DNA of 64,000 nucleotides from Kudoa neothunni (taxonomy: Eukaryota > Cnidaria). The DNA is taken from the NCBI GenBank assembly GCA_964304625.1, contig OZ199840.1:8060001-8124000 (forward strand), given 5' to 3'. A program made the position numbers and the translations under genes. Every line of letters starts with the position of its first letter. Position 1 is the stretch's first letter. The notes beneath the pieces were generated by a model that was given only the letters and a program-made list of their open reading frames with translations, made no database searches and had not been told where the DNA came from. This document shows positions 45,901 through 58,800 of this stretch, piece after piece.

Positions 45901-48900
45901 TAAAACAAAAATTAAAAATAAATATCTATACTGTATATTTTTTAAGATTTATTTATAAATTACAAGGAGCTTTTATTTGAAGAATAAAGTCACTATTATT
46001 TAATCCACATTTAGGAAAACGTATCCTTCAATCTAAACTCATCATTTTTCAAATGTGATAAAATATAAATAAAAAAACAAAGCTTTAATCAAATTATTTA
46101 TTAAACTTTATTTTTAATATCCAACTAGCTAAAGGTAACATGTATTATCGAAATAATCGTTAGTTCACTACAGTGAACAATGGGATTGAAAGAGTTAAGC
46201 TAAACTTGCATTAATCTTCCAAATGTTTTCGAGGTCAATCTAATCCCAGGCCATTTTGTTATCCGGTTTAAATATGCTAATAAAATATTAGTTATGTAAA
46301 AATTAGAATTTTACGAGAATTTAATAACTATTTTACAATATAATAAAAGTACTTACATTACTTTCTTGAGTCAAATTAGCCATAAAACATGTTGTAAACA
46401 CACAAGATATCGTTATATGTACTTAAAAATAAAGTTAACTCTAATGGGTTAAAAAGATCTAATTATAGAATTAGAGTTAAATAATAAACACTCAAATAAC
46501 TTTTTGCGCAAATAAGCTAACTCCCCGATGAAGGGCACTCGAAAAATGATGATTTGGAATATTACGTTTGTTTAGAAAATTAATATTAAATTAATAGTTT
46601 TGATAAAAATCTACAAATAATTTATTATTTCTAAGGTCAGCTAATTTAGTTTATGAACTTACTAAAACGATGCTCTAATAAAAATAATGCAATTTATGAG
46701 ATGGATAGGTCTAATGTTACCAAAAAATTTTAAATTCTTATAACCCAAAACACAAATTTGATTTTATTTCTACAAACTTGTATAGTTGTGATTATTGGTA
46801 AGGCTTATAGAAGAAAAACAAAAATTTATACTTAATTGTAACATTTATGAATAATTATACGAAACGTTCCAAATAATAATCACCGCTACCACTTTTTAAC
46901 AATATAAGGAACGATTACCAACTTCTGTATTTTATAATACGATAGAAGTTTCCTAAACGACCTTATGTGTATAACCGAATAATCCTTGATTCTAGACATC
47001 CTAGACACTCGGATTTCAAATTTTCGGAAAGTTGCAGCATTTATTAATGTAAAGAATTTTTAACCGAATAATGTAGAGATAAATCAATTTTTTTACATTG
47101 ATGATTCACGTAGATGTAAAAAAGGTATCGCCCTTATCCTAGGATTAGGGACAACAAGTGAAAACAGACTTTCCACCTCCGGTTGATCAACTATTTGAAT
47201 AATAAATTTAGATTTATTTTTTAAATTATTTCTAAATAATTTAAATTAAATTTCGCCGAATAAGTATATTTTAATAATCGATAATGATAAAATATGTGAT
47301 CCCCTAGAAACGCCCTCTCGCGCATGATTTTTCTCAATAATTTTTTCACAATTAGTTTTACATAAAAAATGAATATTGTGTCAATTGGAGTCAGTGCGAT
47401 ATCTTGATGTACAATTTACATCAATCTCTATCTCAGGATAAGCCGGAGAAAGGTGAAATCTGCATATAAAACAGTTATTTTCCGATAAATCACGTACTCT
47501 GAAAATATATGATTAAATTATCCATTTATAACGATTCAACAGATTTTTTCTTTCTTAATACGCTATAAATAGTTGATTTCGTGTCAATATTGAGATTTAT
47601 GCATTTCCTATCACTATATTTTAATTTATTCGCCATAATTTCTATAAAGTTAATTTTTTACATTACTTAATTAAAAATTATATTTTGAATGGATAAGTTT
47701 TTTTTGTTTCTGTAGGTAAAGAAGAAAAGATTTTATAACATAATTATCTTTGAAATTTTTTATAAGAATTTTTAAAATAATCGATTAATATATTTTGTAG
47801 ACTCATTTTATCTATAAATGCGAATGAAAAATATTAATGTTAAAATTTTATATAAAGTTATTTGTTAAGTGAGATAATTTAAAAAATTCAAAATGCATCG
47901 AATTTTTGTTTCTTCGAAAAAAGATGTTAAAACATATTACGCATTCAATACAAATATTTAAACAATTATTAGCTTCTAGTCTGAATAGCCAAGAATTGAT
48001 ATATAGTTCAATTGTTTATATTATTAATTTTTAATAGAATCTAATTTGTTATTTTTAAATCATTTGTGTATTATTTAACCAAAACACTGAATATTAAAAA
48101 TTATGTAATATTGTTAATTTAATACTCAAATGTTGAAATATTGTATTAGAGGGTTAATAATCAGTAAAATCATGTATAACGTATGTAAATGATTTAAGAT
48201 TTACCTTTTTAATGAATTTTAGATAAATTCAACCAAATCTACCCTATATTTTTAAAAAGATTAATGTATAAATGGGTTCTCATATTTCTTATCATTTCTT
48301 ATCGAGTTATTAGTAATATTTGTTGAAATATGGGATCTAGTTTTTTCTGTGTGTTAAGAGGTAGTGTTTTCAAAGGGGCCCCGTACGCCTATATGTCATT
48401 TATATCAACTATAACGGCTAATGTTTAGTTATTCCATTTTATTTGAATACCAATATTTATTATTTAGGCAAAATATGCTTATGAAGCAGGATACAATGGA
48501 CTGTTATTTTACGTCGAGAATTCAAACGCTAACAATGCCAAAACAGAAACTAGACAGAAAATTTCTGCTGGACCAAAGTCCGCTGCGCTATTGCAAACAA
48601 AAGAAAATAAAACAACAAGTTAGTCATTATAATAACCCATCCTTTTACTAAATCATTCACAGGAAATCCTTTAGGCGATTCGGGTTTGGAACATAAGGAT
48701 TTCGCGATCTTTCGAATTTCTGAGGTAAGTGGATTTATTTCCCTATCTAGAGCTTGTAAAAATTAAGGTGGTTACGCTTTATAGGAAGAAGGGCAGGTTC
48801 TGGAACTAGTGGTTTCTAGGTACAATTTTAATTGTGTAATATTATTTTCATCTATACTTAACTAGCGATTATTACAACACTCATTTTTTTATACTCACAT

Positions 48901-49390
48901 CACGAAAAAATTACGAAAAAATATTTTATCAGTTATTTATGGGCTTCGTTAATTTTTTCATAATACTTGGAACCATTTTCACAGTAGAAACGAATTAAGC
49001 TGCTACGATAACCGTTCTATAGCTTACTGTAATCACAAAAAAGCTAATCCTGTATATCAAATCAAGACAAATATTGCACCAACTTGAAAAAATTTCTACA
49101 CGAAAATATTCATCTTGTAAGAATTTTTCGGCGAAAATAAAACCTTCAAACAATTCAATTTAATATCCATAGTGCTAATTCACAGTTACGAAACCCAATC
49201 TTGCCCCATATGTCTGGACGAATTTGACGAGAGTGATAACGTTACAGTGCTTCCATGTGGGCATGGTTAGTTTATTTTTTCAAACTTCGGATTTTTTTAA
49301 CCTTATTTAGAATATCACCAACTATGTTTGTTGACTTGGAATAAACTAAGTTGTCCTCTTTGTAACTGTTTTATAACTATTGTGGAGTAA
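42939..49390 (+). CDS. PA-TM-RING E3 ubiquitin ligase (RNF13/Goliath-type), copy 1
   Basis: The gene starts with a signal peptide (MKVYILFVLLKFIVHSTAI at 42939). Later exons give a protease-associated (PA) luminal domain. The exon ending at 43496 reads DDLVRFMLLFIKRNHTCPLQ then LE, and joins across a 4971-bp intron (43497-48467) to AKYAYEAGYNGLLFYVENSN. Together these reproduce the family pattern I.R..C.F..KV..A..AGY. Downstream small exons lead to a C-terminal RING-H2: CPICLDEFDESDNVTVLPCG then H, an intron after the His codon region (about 49262-49311), then EYHQLCLLTWNKLSCPLCN and stop at 49390. All C3H2C3 ligands are present. Such proteins ubiquitinate endosomal or secretory cargo. A membrane segment must lie in the exons at 48.8-49.1 kb but is not clearly delimited. 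Confidence 0.7.
43931..46452 (-). mobile_element. piggyBac-type DNA transposon inside the ligase intron
   Basis: The element is flanked by TTAA at 43931-43934 and 46449-46452, with a perfect 10-bp terminal inverted repeat (CCCATTAGAG at left, CTCTAATGGG at right). Subterminal palindromes are GTTCACTGTAGTGAAC (45830-45845) and GTTCACTACAGTGAAC (46163-46178). With flanking CCCATT they form a 22-bp inverted repeat. A related half-site, GTTCACTACAGTTCAC, lies at 44067-44082 near the other end. The minus strand encodes a transposase pseudogene. Confidence 0.9.
44130..45640 (-). pseudogene. piggyBac transposase pseudogene (copy in ligase intron)
   Basis: The minus-strand order is: IEPIDYFKFFFNNELFEEMI; IQKFIGILILMRIIKMPRYR then CHWNKSLDY; NRFQQIFKFLYF; first catalytic region NNFIDEKMIPFKGKCKVKQY then LPKKSPRWDLKVFA; YSVGTIRRNRIKNCPL; DIILSQWCDISVV; and a C-terminal cysteine-rich domain with CHLCKRSIQFVCLKCNASCC. 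The second catalytic motif, normally FDN.FTS, reads VYFYN followed by a stop, so the aspartate is lost. Other stops and frame changes are present. Despite decay the layout is full-length and PGBD-like. Confidence 0.85.
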
Positions 49391-50364
49391 TGATGTGTGT
49401 TTGTCTATCTGCTTTTGGTGTGTTATCAATATTAGAAAATTCAAGGAATCTCTAAGCTCTTTTGTTATAGCGACACAGTTATAAATTTTATTCTAGAGAG
49501 AAGGAGCATTATACATCATTTAAAATCCGTTAATCAAACGTTTTTTTACATTTTTCTCTCGATCCAACATTCTTTCCAGATATAAAATAACTATTATTAA
49601 CAGTTATGAAGAATTAATAGAATTAAAAAACAGTGAAGAAATATGACTTATTCTGTCTATGCATGTCCCGTATTATTTGTTTTCTCAAAGGTTTTTTATG
49701 CATAGGTACCGTTTCATTGAGTTTGTTGGGAAGTTCTTATTATGAAAAAATTTAATTATATATTATTGAGCTTGATCCACATAAAAATAATCAACGCTTT
49801 CAATAAAATATATATTAAATTTTATTATTATAATCAAGTAGAATAAAGTTAAGGGAAGATTATGGACATTGTCTTCTGCTGAATTTGATATTGCGGATAT
49901 TTTTATTTTGTATAATTGAATTTACTTTATCTGCTTATGCTCTGGAAGGAATAAATCAATTCACTTCTGAAAATACGAATTAAGTTTATATTTTTATTAT
50001 TATGCTGTATCTTGGTTAGATTGAGGATTAGTACTTCCCAACGAGATAACTAAGCATGGATGTGAACAATAAAAATTATTTTATTTCCTGTCCACAGTAT
50101 AAGAAAAACAAAACCCATTAAGCATAAAAAAGTTATGAAGGTTGCATTATTTTGGATCGCAAGGCGACCATTCGCCGAACACAGCAATAAAATAAATGTA
50201 GTAGAATATCGAAATATATATTTTTTAACGGATAATTTAATCAAATTTCAAACTATACATTCTTGTAATGGATTCAAAAATAAGTTTCTATAGTATTTAT
50301 CATAATTTGAGAAAATATTTCGTATTTTTCTCATTTTTGATTTATAATTTGAATTCTTAGTAGG
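49391..50364. other. AT-rich spacer downstream of ligase copy 1
   Basis: No gene recognised. The ligase 3' UTR probably occupies the first part. Confidence 0.4.
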
Positions 50365-50560
50365 AAGTGGCTATTGGCATGGTAAATAATTAAATATAGC
50401 AGATTCTAATATATTAAATCTGTAAACAGCTGGTAAGGTAAGAGTTACAGGGTATAGACATTCATTGTGCGTAAGCGTATACGCCGTTTAGGATTAAATT
50501 TTACCGTGCCAATAGTCTCTGCCTTCTTAGTATTTTAGTGGCAAAAAACATGGTTTATTT
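50365..50560 (+). repeat. Repeat family A-related copy
   Basis: GAAGTGGCTATTGGCATGG, AAGGTAAGAGTTACAGGG, a TGTGCGTAAGCGTATACGCC island and TTTAGGATTAAATTTTACCG match the family A copies at 16470-16690 (inverted) and 60670-60790. It lies about 120 bp from a small hAT MITE. Confidence 0.55.
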
Positions 50561-50680
50561 CCCGCTCCACTAAATTTTGGGTTTCCTTAAGCTTAGTAAT
50601 GAAAGTATCAAATCCAGAATGAAATTGACTGAATATTGATAAGAAATGGAGATGAAATAGTTTCACAGCACTCTTAAACC

Positions 50681-50843
50681 CAGCGCTTCCCAACTAAAAT
50701 TGGACTCGAACCCACATTTGATGACAAAACAAAGTTCGCATCCGCTTGCATATGATAAGGTGTAGCCGATTCAAAATTTCTCGAAAATTATTTTCAATTT
50801 TGATCGGATCTCGCACTCCCAGTTAGGAGTTGGGAACCCCTGG
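50681..50843. mobile_element. Small hAT MITE
   Basis: A 163-bp element with ends CAGCGCTTCCCAAC and GTTGGGAACCCCTG(G), flanked by an 8-bp duplication CTTAAACC (50673-50680 and 50844-50851). The TIR and duplication length are typical of hAT. No coding sequence. Confidence 0.85.
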
Positions 50844-52073
50844 CTTAAACCATTATTTGTGCATTCACACCGCGCTGCCGAAAAGTATTTCCAGCGAACG
50901 GTCGCCGTGTCTTTTATTTACCTTTCTACAGTAGAAGAAAAACTATTCTCATTAACTATAAATAAATTATGAAGTTTGAATTATTTTCGATGGATTAAAA
51001 ACTTCGTTTGGATCATTAGGCCAAATATCAATTCTTGGATGATAAATATATTATTTTCTCAATTCCGAATCAATTGAAATAAGACATAAATGGTAAACGG
51101 GAAAAAATATTTTCTTTTTCGCGGCAACTGCCCCGCTCATTCTAATTTGAATCTCTCAAATATTACTTCAGGTTCTTTTCCTTTCAGTTATACAAATTTT
51201 TATGCAGCCTCTTAATTATGGGAACTCAATAATATTAAAATAATTTACACAAAGCATTTAAATGAGTTTCTTGTAGAGGAATTAGAACCTGACTCGATAA
51301 AACGTAAATTACCAAATATTCTGAAAGCGATTTTTCTGCTTAAATATGCATGAAATGAAATAAAGATTCAGATAATTAAAAATTATTTTACAAAGTCCTT
51401 ATTTTTGGATGTAGAGATAAATCAGAAATTCTAGTAACAAATTATTATCCAAATAATGAATTAAAAGAAATGATGGACGAAAACTCCAGTATAGCCATCA
51501 GAAATACAAGATTTTGTGTAGTTGGAAAGGTACATAATAATATTGGTGTTATTTCACATAAAGGTATAAAGTAGAAGAATCTGACAGTGGTTCCAACAAA
51601 AATATGTTTAAATGCTTATCTTTATAAGGGATATCTTAAAATAAAAAGTTCACAAGTGCTGTAACAATAAAAAAATTCAATATGAATTCCTCAAAATTCT
51701 ACGTTTAAGTTTTAGAAAATATTAAACCAATTTTTTATTTTCGCGTGCACCAATTTGTCGTGCGTAATGATTTTGATTACGCACGACCTATAAGTCACTA
51801 CATTTATTTCTCCTCATACGAACTTTTGGAATCAAGCTTCACTATCAGTCACGGAAATATACAACATTTAAGTGTCATAAATATTAACCTTTTAATATTC
51901 TCTCTAGATCAAGGTCGCTTCGATATAATTTTCTCATCCAGACTCAATCCTCCCTATCTTCAACTAAAATATCTAAATCATTTAATTCTTTTATAGTATT
52001 TTGCGTCTTTTGAAAAATCTGTTAGAATTTTTTAAGTCAATTAATACTTTAAATTTAATAGACATAATTCCAT
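50844..52073. other. AT-rich spacer
   Basis: No gene was recognised. The open stretch at about 51745-51996 has no recognisable motifs and is likely chance. Confidence 0.4.
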
Positions 52074-53990
52074 TTAACCTTCGAGCATCTTTGTTTAAGG
52101 TCTATTGGAACCCAATGGATGTTTGAATAAATTTTAGGGAATCTTATATTGCATAAGATGATTTAAGATCATATTCATTCTCCTGAAAATATGAGTTCTA
52201 TTAAAATATAACGGGAAATTTTAATTTATACATTCAGGTAACGAAATGATCAAAATACTTACACATTCTTTCTATTGGGGTCCAATGGACCCCACGTGTT
52301 TTTTCTATCAAACAATAAAGAAAAATAATTGACAACAATTTTGATAATTAAATAAAATTTTATCTAGAGGAAACAGAGAAAAATAGAAAAAACCATAAAT
52401 AGTTCTGAGCGTAATATTTTGGATGAACTTGAATCCGATATCAATCTATTTTATGATATCTTCTGATAATTTATATTTATGTCATTCTAATGTTGCTGAA
52501 GATAATAAACGCTTTCGAAACTTTTACAAAGATAAGAATGATGTTATTTGGTTTTCTGAAAAACTTCAAATAACTAAAAGCTCTAAACGAAATTTTTGTC
52601 AAAGTATCCAGGTTCAGTTTCCTATGTTTCAAACGGAATCACCTTCTTAGTTGAGTATTCCTCATATTTTATAATGAATCTATTTTCTCAACTGTTATTT
52701 CAAACATTAATACGTTTACCAATTTTAATTATCAGAATTATTTGAACACTATTCAAAACAAGATTTATTAGCTAATTTTGGAATCCATAATTGTATTCCT
52801 ATTTTTAAATCTTAATTAGAATGATTCAAATTACTTTGGAGGGTTGGAAAGATTGTCGATCCGAATTTTATTACCCCCAGGAGAGTTTGACCATTGACGA
52901 AAAGCTATTTGCTTTTAGGGAAAATTTACCTCCGCACTATATATATATATATATATATATACCGTCCAAACTGGCAATATACCGAATTAAGTATTTTCTC
53001 CTTGCCAACCCCGAGACCAAGTACACTCATAGCTTTCCTGTGTATTTGGATAAAAATAATAATGAAACGTCAGAAAATGTTGAGGAGATATTATTCTGGA
53101 TCTTGTGTCATCATTAATGGGAAGGGGGAAATATCTTTACTTCTGTTTCCATTTCCCAATAACTCTTACACGGGGAGTGATTGAAACAATTCGAAATAAT
53201 AAAAGAGATATTACAAATTATCTAAAAATGAATTCAAAACGGCAAGTTTCAGTACACTTTTGTTTAATCAAAAATTAATACTAATCTCCTATATTCCTAT
53301 AAAAGGTAAGGCCGTTTTACTGCTAACGACCTCCGGTTCATTACGAATGTTGAAAATACAGACTGAAAAAACCTGTTGTTAACCTGGAATATAATCGTTA
53401 AAAAAGGGAAATGGAAACTGTGAATCATATTATTGCTATAACGAGTGTATAAAGTAAACGAATCGATGGCCGACAGCAGTATTCTTCATTATGGTTGATA
53501 TTAGCTTGGTTAATTCATTTTATCTTTATGACTGTTTTCTATGATCTCAATTGTTCAGGAGTAGTTAAGTTTCTAGAAGAGCTTGAAGATGGTTTGACAA
53601 AGGATTATGCTCAGTGAAACAAAAATCACGTTGATTTAAGTTATGAGTGCATAATAGAACTTCTTTGTCGTGAGTGATGCTGTTGTTGTTCGATATCTCG
53701 CATTTTATGTATTTTGGAATAATATATATCTTTTATTGAAATCCATTATATTAAAAAGAGGCTAAACTCGTTTAATTTAACTTTTTAAATGTTTCGGTAA
53801 TTATCGTTAACAACCGGCAGAGTTATAATTGTAGCGTTTTCCAATATTGTAACGATAGTTTTATCTCATACTTTACCAGATTACGTATTTTATTTTTATC
53901 GATAATTCGAGCTAAATAAATGCGGAGTCCATTGGACCCTCCCAAAAAAGGAATGTGTAAAGTCGATTTTCAGACGCTCGGAAGGTTTAG
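52074..53990 (+). mobile_element. Third piggyBac-type transposon, decayed
   Basis: The left end reads TTAACCTTCGAGCATC (TTAA 52074-52077). The right end reads GACGCTCGGAAGGTTTAG, the inverted counterpart with a mutated TTAA. Palindromes with the family layout are GGGGTCCAATGGACCCC at 52277-52293 and GGAGTCCATTGGACCCTCC at about 53924-53942. A transposase pseudogene lies between them on the plus strand. Confidence 0.75.
52420..53120 (+). pseudogene. piggyBac transposase pseudogene with (TA)n expansion
   Basis: An N-terminal remnant (FRNFYKDKNDVIWFSEKL then QITKSSKRN) matches the piggyBac Y..KDG..W...P....R..N region. The core remnant reads SLTIDEKLFAFRENLPP then PSKLAIYRIKYFLLANPETK with YTHSFPVYLDK, equivalent to LTIDEQL..FRGRCPFRQYIPSKPAKYGIK. 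A (TA)n microsatellite at about 52937-52962 has expanded inside the conserved Q-Y-I-P segment and encodes alternating Tyr-Ile. The second and third catalytic regions were not found. Confidence 0.75.
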
Positions 53991-55841
53991 GGGTGGAGTC
54001 AACAATAATAATTTCAAATGTTTGAGAGTTTGAGCCTTAGAACAACTTTTAATATTTATTTCATCACAGAATTTATTAATATTAACCTTCTTTTTTAACT
54101 AAAAATATTTTTTTAATTTTTAGATGATCTAGTAATAATTAAAAAAACATAATTAACTAATCTAACATTAGACGCATAACAAGCATGAATTCTTACTTTT
54201 TGCGTAATGTATGGAGTTATTTTCTAAAAAAGCGTTTATTACAGAAAAATATTATAATTCCATTTTCATAGGAATACTTAATAGATATATGCTGTTTGTG
54301 GCATTGTTTCGAAAAATTCGTAAAACCCATGCTACACAATAACATTGTATTATTGTTTGCAAATAAATGTACCTCTAAATAACATTGTATGTTTATAGCG
54401 AGAAACTTGGACATTTTTGATGACGTTAAAACACGTTATATAAAAAATTATACTGGCTGACATTTTTTCGATGAATTTTTATAGTTGAAAGTTGAAAATC
54501 TTAAACTCCCCTTCTTCATTAGACCAATTTTATTTTCTCGATCTACAACACAATATTCAATGGCAAATATATTCATTTCAGCGTTGTTAAGGACTAAAAA
54601 TTATAACGTAACTGTGACTAATAATCCATTCATTTGAATAATAGATTAAATAACAAAAAATTAACACCTGATTTTTATAAAAAGGTGAAGCAAACATTGA
54701 GCTAAATTGATAGTTTTAATGAAATTATACCATAAAATTCTCCATTGATTTACTACAAATTTCATCATTATTTTGATGCTATTCAAAGCTATAGGACCGG
54801 ATCAACTCATTAATTCTTTGTAAAAATGTTGCATGGTGGCGAAGTTGAGAAAGTTTGATTATTAACCGATATATATCCTTAAATATATGGTGGTAATTTA
54901 TTTAAAAATTCTAAATTAAATAAATGATCGAAAACTAATTTTAGACACGAAAACTATATTTATAATAATATTTAATTAAGTTAATACGCCTGATTATCTG
55001 ATTATACACTAGATAGTAAATAGCTTAAATTTAGTTAAGATGATATGCAAGGAAATTACAATGAAGTCGATATTCTATTTTGTCATAACAATATATAATA
55101 AAAATCGCTCTTGTGTAGATTCCAGTATTAAAGCAACACATTCGCGCCAACTCTAATTGGAGTATACCAACGAATGGGTTATTTATTTAATATAATATTG
55201 CTATAAATTGTAAAAATTAACAACACAACCAAGCATTGATTGTACGAGATATAAAGTTCCATAAATAAAATTTTTTAAAATGAATGAATGAATTCTACAT
55301 TACTAGATGTTCAAAGTATGCGTATTGTTTTTGATCCAATATAGGAATGATTCATTCAGATATTGCATTGGTGAGGATTTCTTATTTACGACACCTCATG
55401 AATAAATAAAATCGATCAAGATCATAAGTGTGAGGCTACCATAAAGCCTATTTAGTCATTAATTGTAAAATATAATCTCTCCAAAATATTGTGGTTATTG
55501 TTTTAGGAAATAGTCGTCTTTTTAGCCAATTTTATGTGAGGTTGATTTATTTTGGGAGTATTAATCTATGTATCATGGGATAATTTCGTATTAAAATAAT
55601 AATAATAGGTGGAATCGAGTACCATGGGCATTGCTCTTATGTAGGTACGTGTGCTTAGCCAAATTAAACCAGAAAAATAGTTAAGAAATAATAAATTGTT
55701 AATTACCACCGAGAAATAATGTTAAAAGATAGCTTTAATGATTTGGTTGTTATCATGCGATCAAATCAACATCTAAATTGATTAATCAGCTTATCATTTA
55801 TGAAAAAGAAAAGAGGATCTGAATATTTGTGTGTAACTTGA
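53991..55841. other. AT-rich intergenic region between element and ligase copy 2
   Basis: No gene or clear repeat recognised. The short minus frame at 54217-54414 has no recognisable features. Confidence 0.4.
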
Positions 55842-58800
55842 ATGCATATAGATCTATTTGGAATGATCACGGTTATTACTGTGTTCCTGTTGGTGGTATC
55901 CATCAATTGTGATACAGAATATATGTTACTGGTAAGTAGAACAAGAAAAATTTTCCTTAATTTTTAACCCAAATATCTCTTTTTTAAATACTTCCGCACA
56001 TATGAGTATAATATAGTTGGATTTTCTAGTTCAAACCAAACCGAAATATTGAACAAAGCATAGTTTACTCTAGTGTTTTGAAAGATTCGCGAATAATCAA
56101 CCACTTTTATGCTGTAGTTACTATGAATTATATTCAAATTATTTATGAATTTATTATTATGTGACTACGTTTATGAAGGGATTCCTGGAATATCAACCAA
56201 ATGACTGTATTGGCTTTAATAAACATTTGCGTGATGATGATTCTCCTGATGTCAAAAAGTCATTGGAGGTCTATCACCAATTTCTACTTACCGAGCCAAA
56301 CTGCGACTGTGATTTATCCGTTGTGGTAATGAAATAGAAATTCTATGTCATTTTGGTTAATAATTGCATCAAATAGACTAAAAATGCCCTAAAGGCGGGC
56401 TTCACTTTTGTGATATATATCAATGATAATAAATTTGACTTTAATGTCTCTCAACAACAAAAATTTCCTGACAGTTTTTACCAAAAAATTGTAACTCCAT
56501 CTATTCTCGTTTCCTCAATGAAAAATATTGCAGGAAGTTGAGTACACAGAAAACAGTTGGTTCAGTCCTGTTTACAAGCATAATACAGTTTTACTTGCCT
56601 ATAAAGTTTATTCAACAATCTTCATATAGTTCTAATTATTAATTATCTTGATAATAGAATAATGGCACCAAAGCCAAGGAATTTATCAAAAATGGAAAGT
56701 ATTTGTTTACCTAACAATCATCTCAGCTAATTGTTGTGTAGAGTATTCACACTCATTCACAAACCAACAACCACAGACCTTTTCAAACATGGTCTCTTTT
56801 TCTATCTGATTATTATTATAATCTTTACAACTCTTGTTATCGTAAGCTATTCGCTTATATTGGTAGTAAAACAATCTAAGTTGGCTATTTGAATTTTAGC
56901 TGGAAGGAGTGTGTTGGATTGGAAAAAGAATTAACGAAAAAAATAGAACAAAATCGATACTCAATTCCTTCAACATAAAAAACTATCAAATAGGTATCAA
57001 TTCTACTGCTATACACAATAGAGTTGGGATATCTAATACTTTAAGCACTTTAAAATTTTCTCGAACGATAATAAGTCTTATAACGGAATGATGAGTGCAT
57101 TTTATATGTGATATTTTGAAAAAAAAAAATAATTAATTTATATTTAACATCATTATCGATTTTTTGAGAAAAATTCCCCCATTAGGAATAAATATCGCGT
57201 ACAAATTTTTAAAATTGATAAACAATAGGATCTATCTATAATTTAATATTAAAGTGTAAATTTAATAACTATTTATAAGATTATAAACTGATGAAATTGT
57301 ATTAGTATTGTGGGAAAAACTCGGCCTAATGAATAATGAATGGGCGTCATTTTTGGCCTGAGTATAGCCCTTTCATTTCAAAATTTTTTGTTTGTTAAAT
57401 TAGGATAATATATCACGTAAATATGGTTATTAATACGATTTAAAAGTTAAAATTCTGAAATTTTTTTATCAATCATCATCGAATTTCAGGAAAAATGAAA
57501 ATTAAGCAAAAATCCTGTTCGTATGTATCATAACTATGTCAAAATTTCACGATGTATTCAAAAAGCACTGAAAATTTATTTGGTGTCTGAATTTTAAGCA
57601 AAGGCTCGATATAATCAATATTCTTGCATCGATCTTTTTCTTTTGTGTGTGCGCGCCAATTTTGATGTCAACTTCTTAATTTCAAAATTATTCAGTATCT
57701 AAAAATATTTAACCACATTAAAAAGAGGTTCAACAGATTGAGGTCTACTGTGTATATGTTATTATAAATCGTGAGAATCATGATTTATTAGATAATGCAA
57801 AACAATAATCCTTGTATAACTTTTTAAATAAATATATATCAATATTTTTTTAATATATATTACGATTGTGAAAAAAAAATAAAATACGATATTTAAAATA
57901 GCGCCATTTTTAAGTGTTTGAATGAGTATTTTCGAATGTTAAATTAATTTAAATTATTTTTAATTTATTTTAAATAGATAAAAATTAATTTGGAGAAAAT
58001 ATTCAAAATAACGCATCATGGAAACGTAGTTTTTTCTCTTGTTAGTTAAATTTAAACGAACATTAGGCACTACTGCAAGTAACGTAACTAGGGCTTCAAA
58101 AAATCGAGGGTCGAGGATCCTCGAAATTTCGACGAGATTAAATCAACGCATTAACAAGATAATGTGATTCGTTTCACAGTGGTTTTTCGTAATCAATGTT
58201 AGGAGAAATTTTCTTATCAAAATTAAGCAGTGCATTATTTTCTTGAATAAACTATTTTCTTTTAAAATATCGGCTAAACTACAGTACTGCAATATCTGTG
58301 TACGAACTTCGGGCGGTGCCGCATGCAAAATAGGAAATAAAGTAGTTTCCAACAATTCGTTCTATTAATTTACTTCTTTTTCAAAGACTTTTTCATATTT
58401 GTTCTTATCACAAAAAATTACATTAGGTAGTTAAATTCAGCTCAATAAGAATTAACCTATAAACCGGAAATATATCTTAAGTCGAGCACATTCGGATTCA
58501 CGTGGAATCTGTATGTTGTTGATAAATACATCAAAAAATTATTATTTCTCTATAATTTTAACAAATTTAAAGTCGTTAATTGTTCACTAATTTTCTCTAT
58601 TTGCATCTGTTAGTAATAAGTTTGTATATGTTCAATATTGACTTCGTATTTAAAAAAATAACTTTCTGATGTATTCTATTCAAAATAAGAACAAAGATGT
58701 TTCAATTTAATGATGACATTCTTTGATGTGGTTTTTAGTTTATAAATTTTTTTCTGGTAGTTTATTCATGATTAAAAAAATATTATAACAATATTTGTTC

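Larger units (their letters stand above)
43497..48467 (+). other. 4.97-kb intron carrying a piggyBac element
   Basis: GT at 43497 and AG at 48466-48467 join two halves of the PA domain in phase 0. The intron contains the whole piggyBac element 43931-46452, plus about 2 kb of AT-rich sequence (46453-48467) in which nothing else was recognised. The corresponding intron in the second ligase gene is only about 50 nt (about 56327-56377). Confidence 0.65.
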
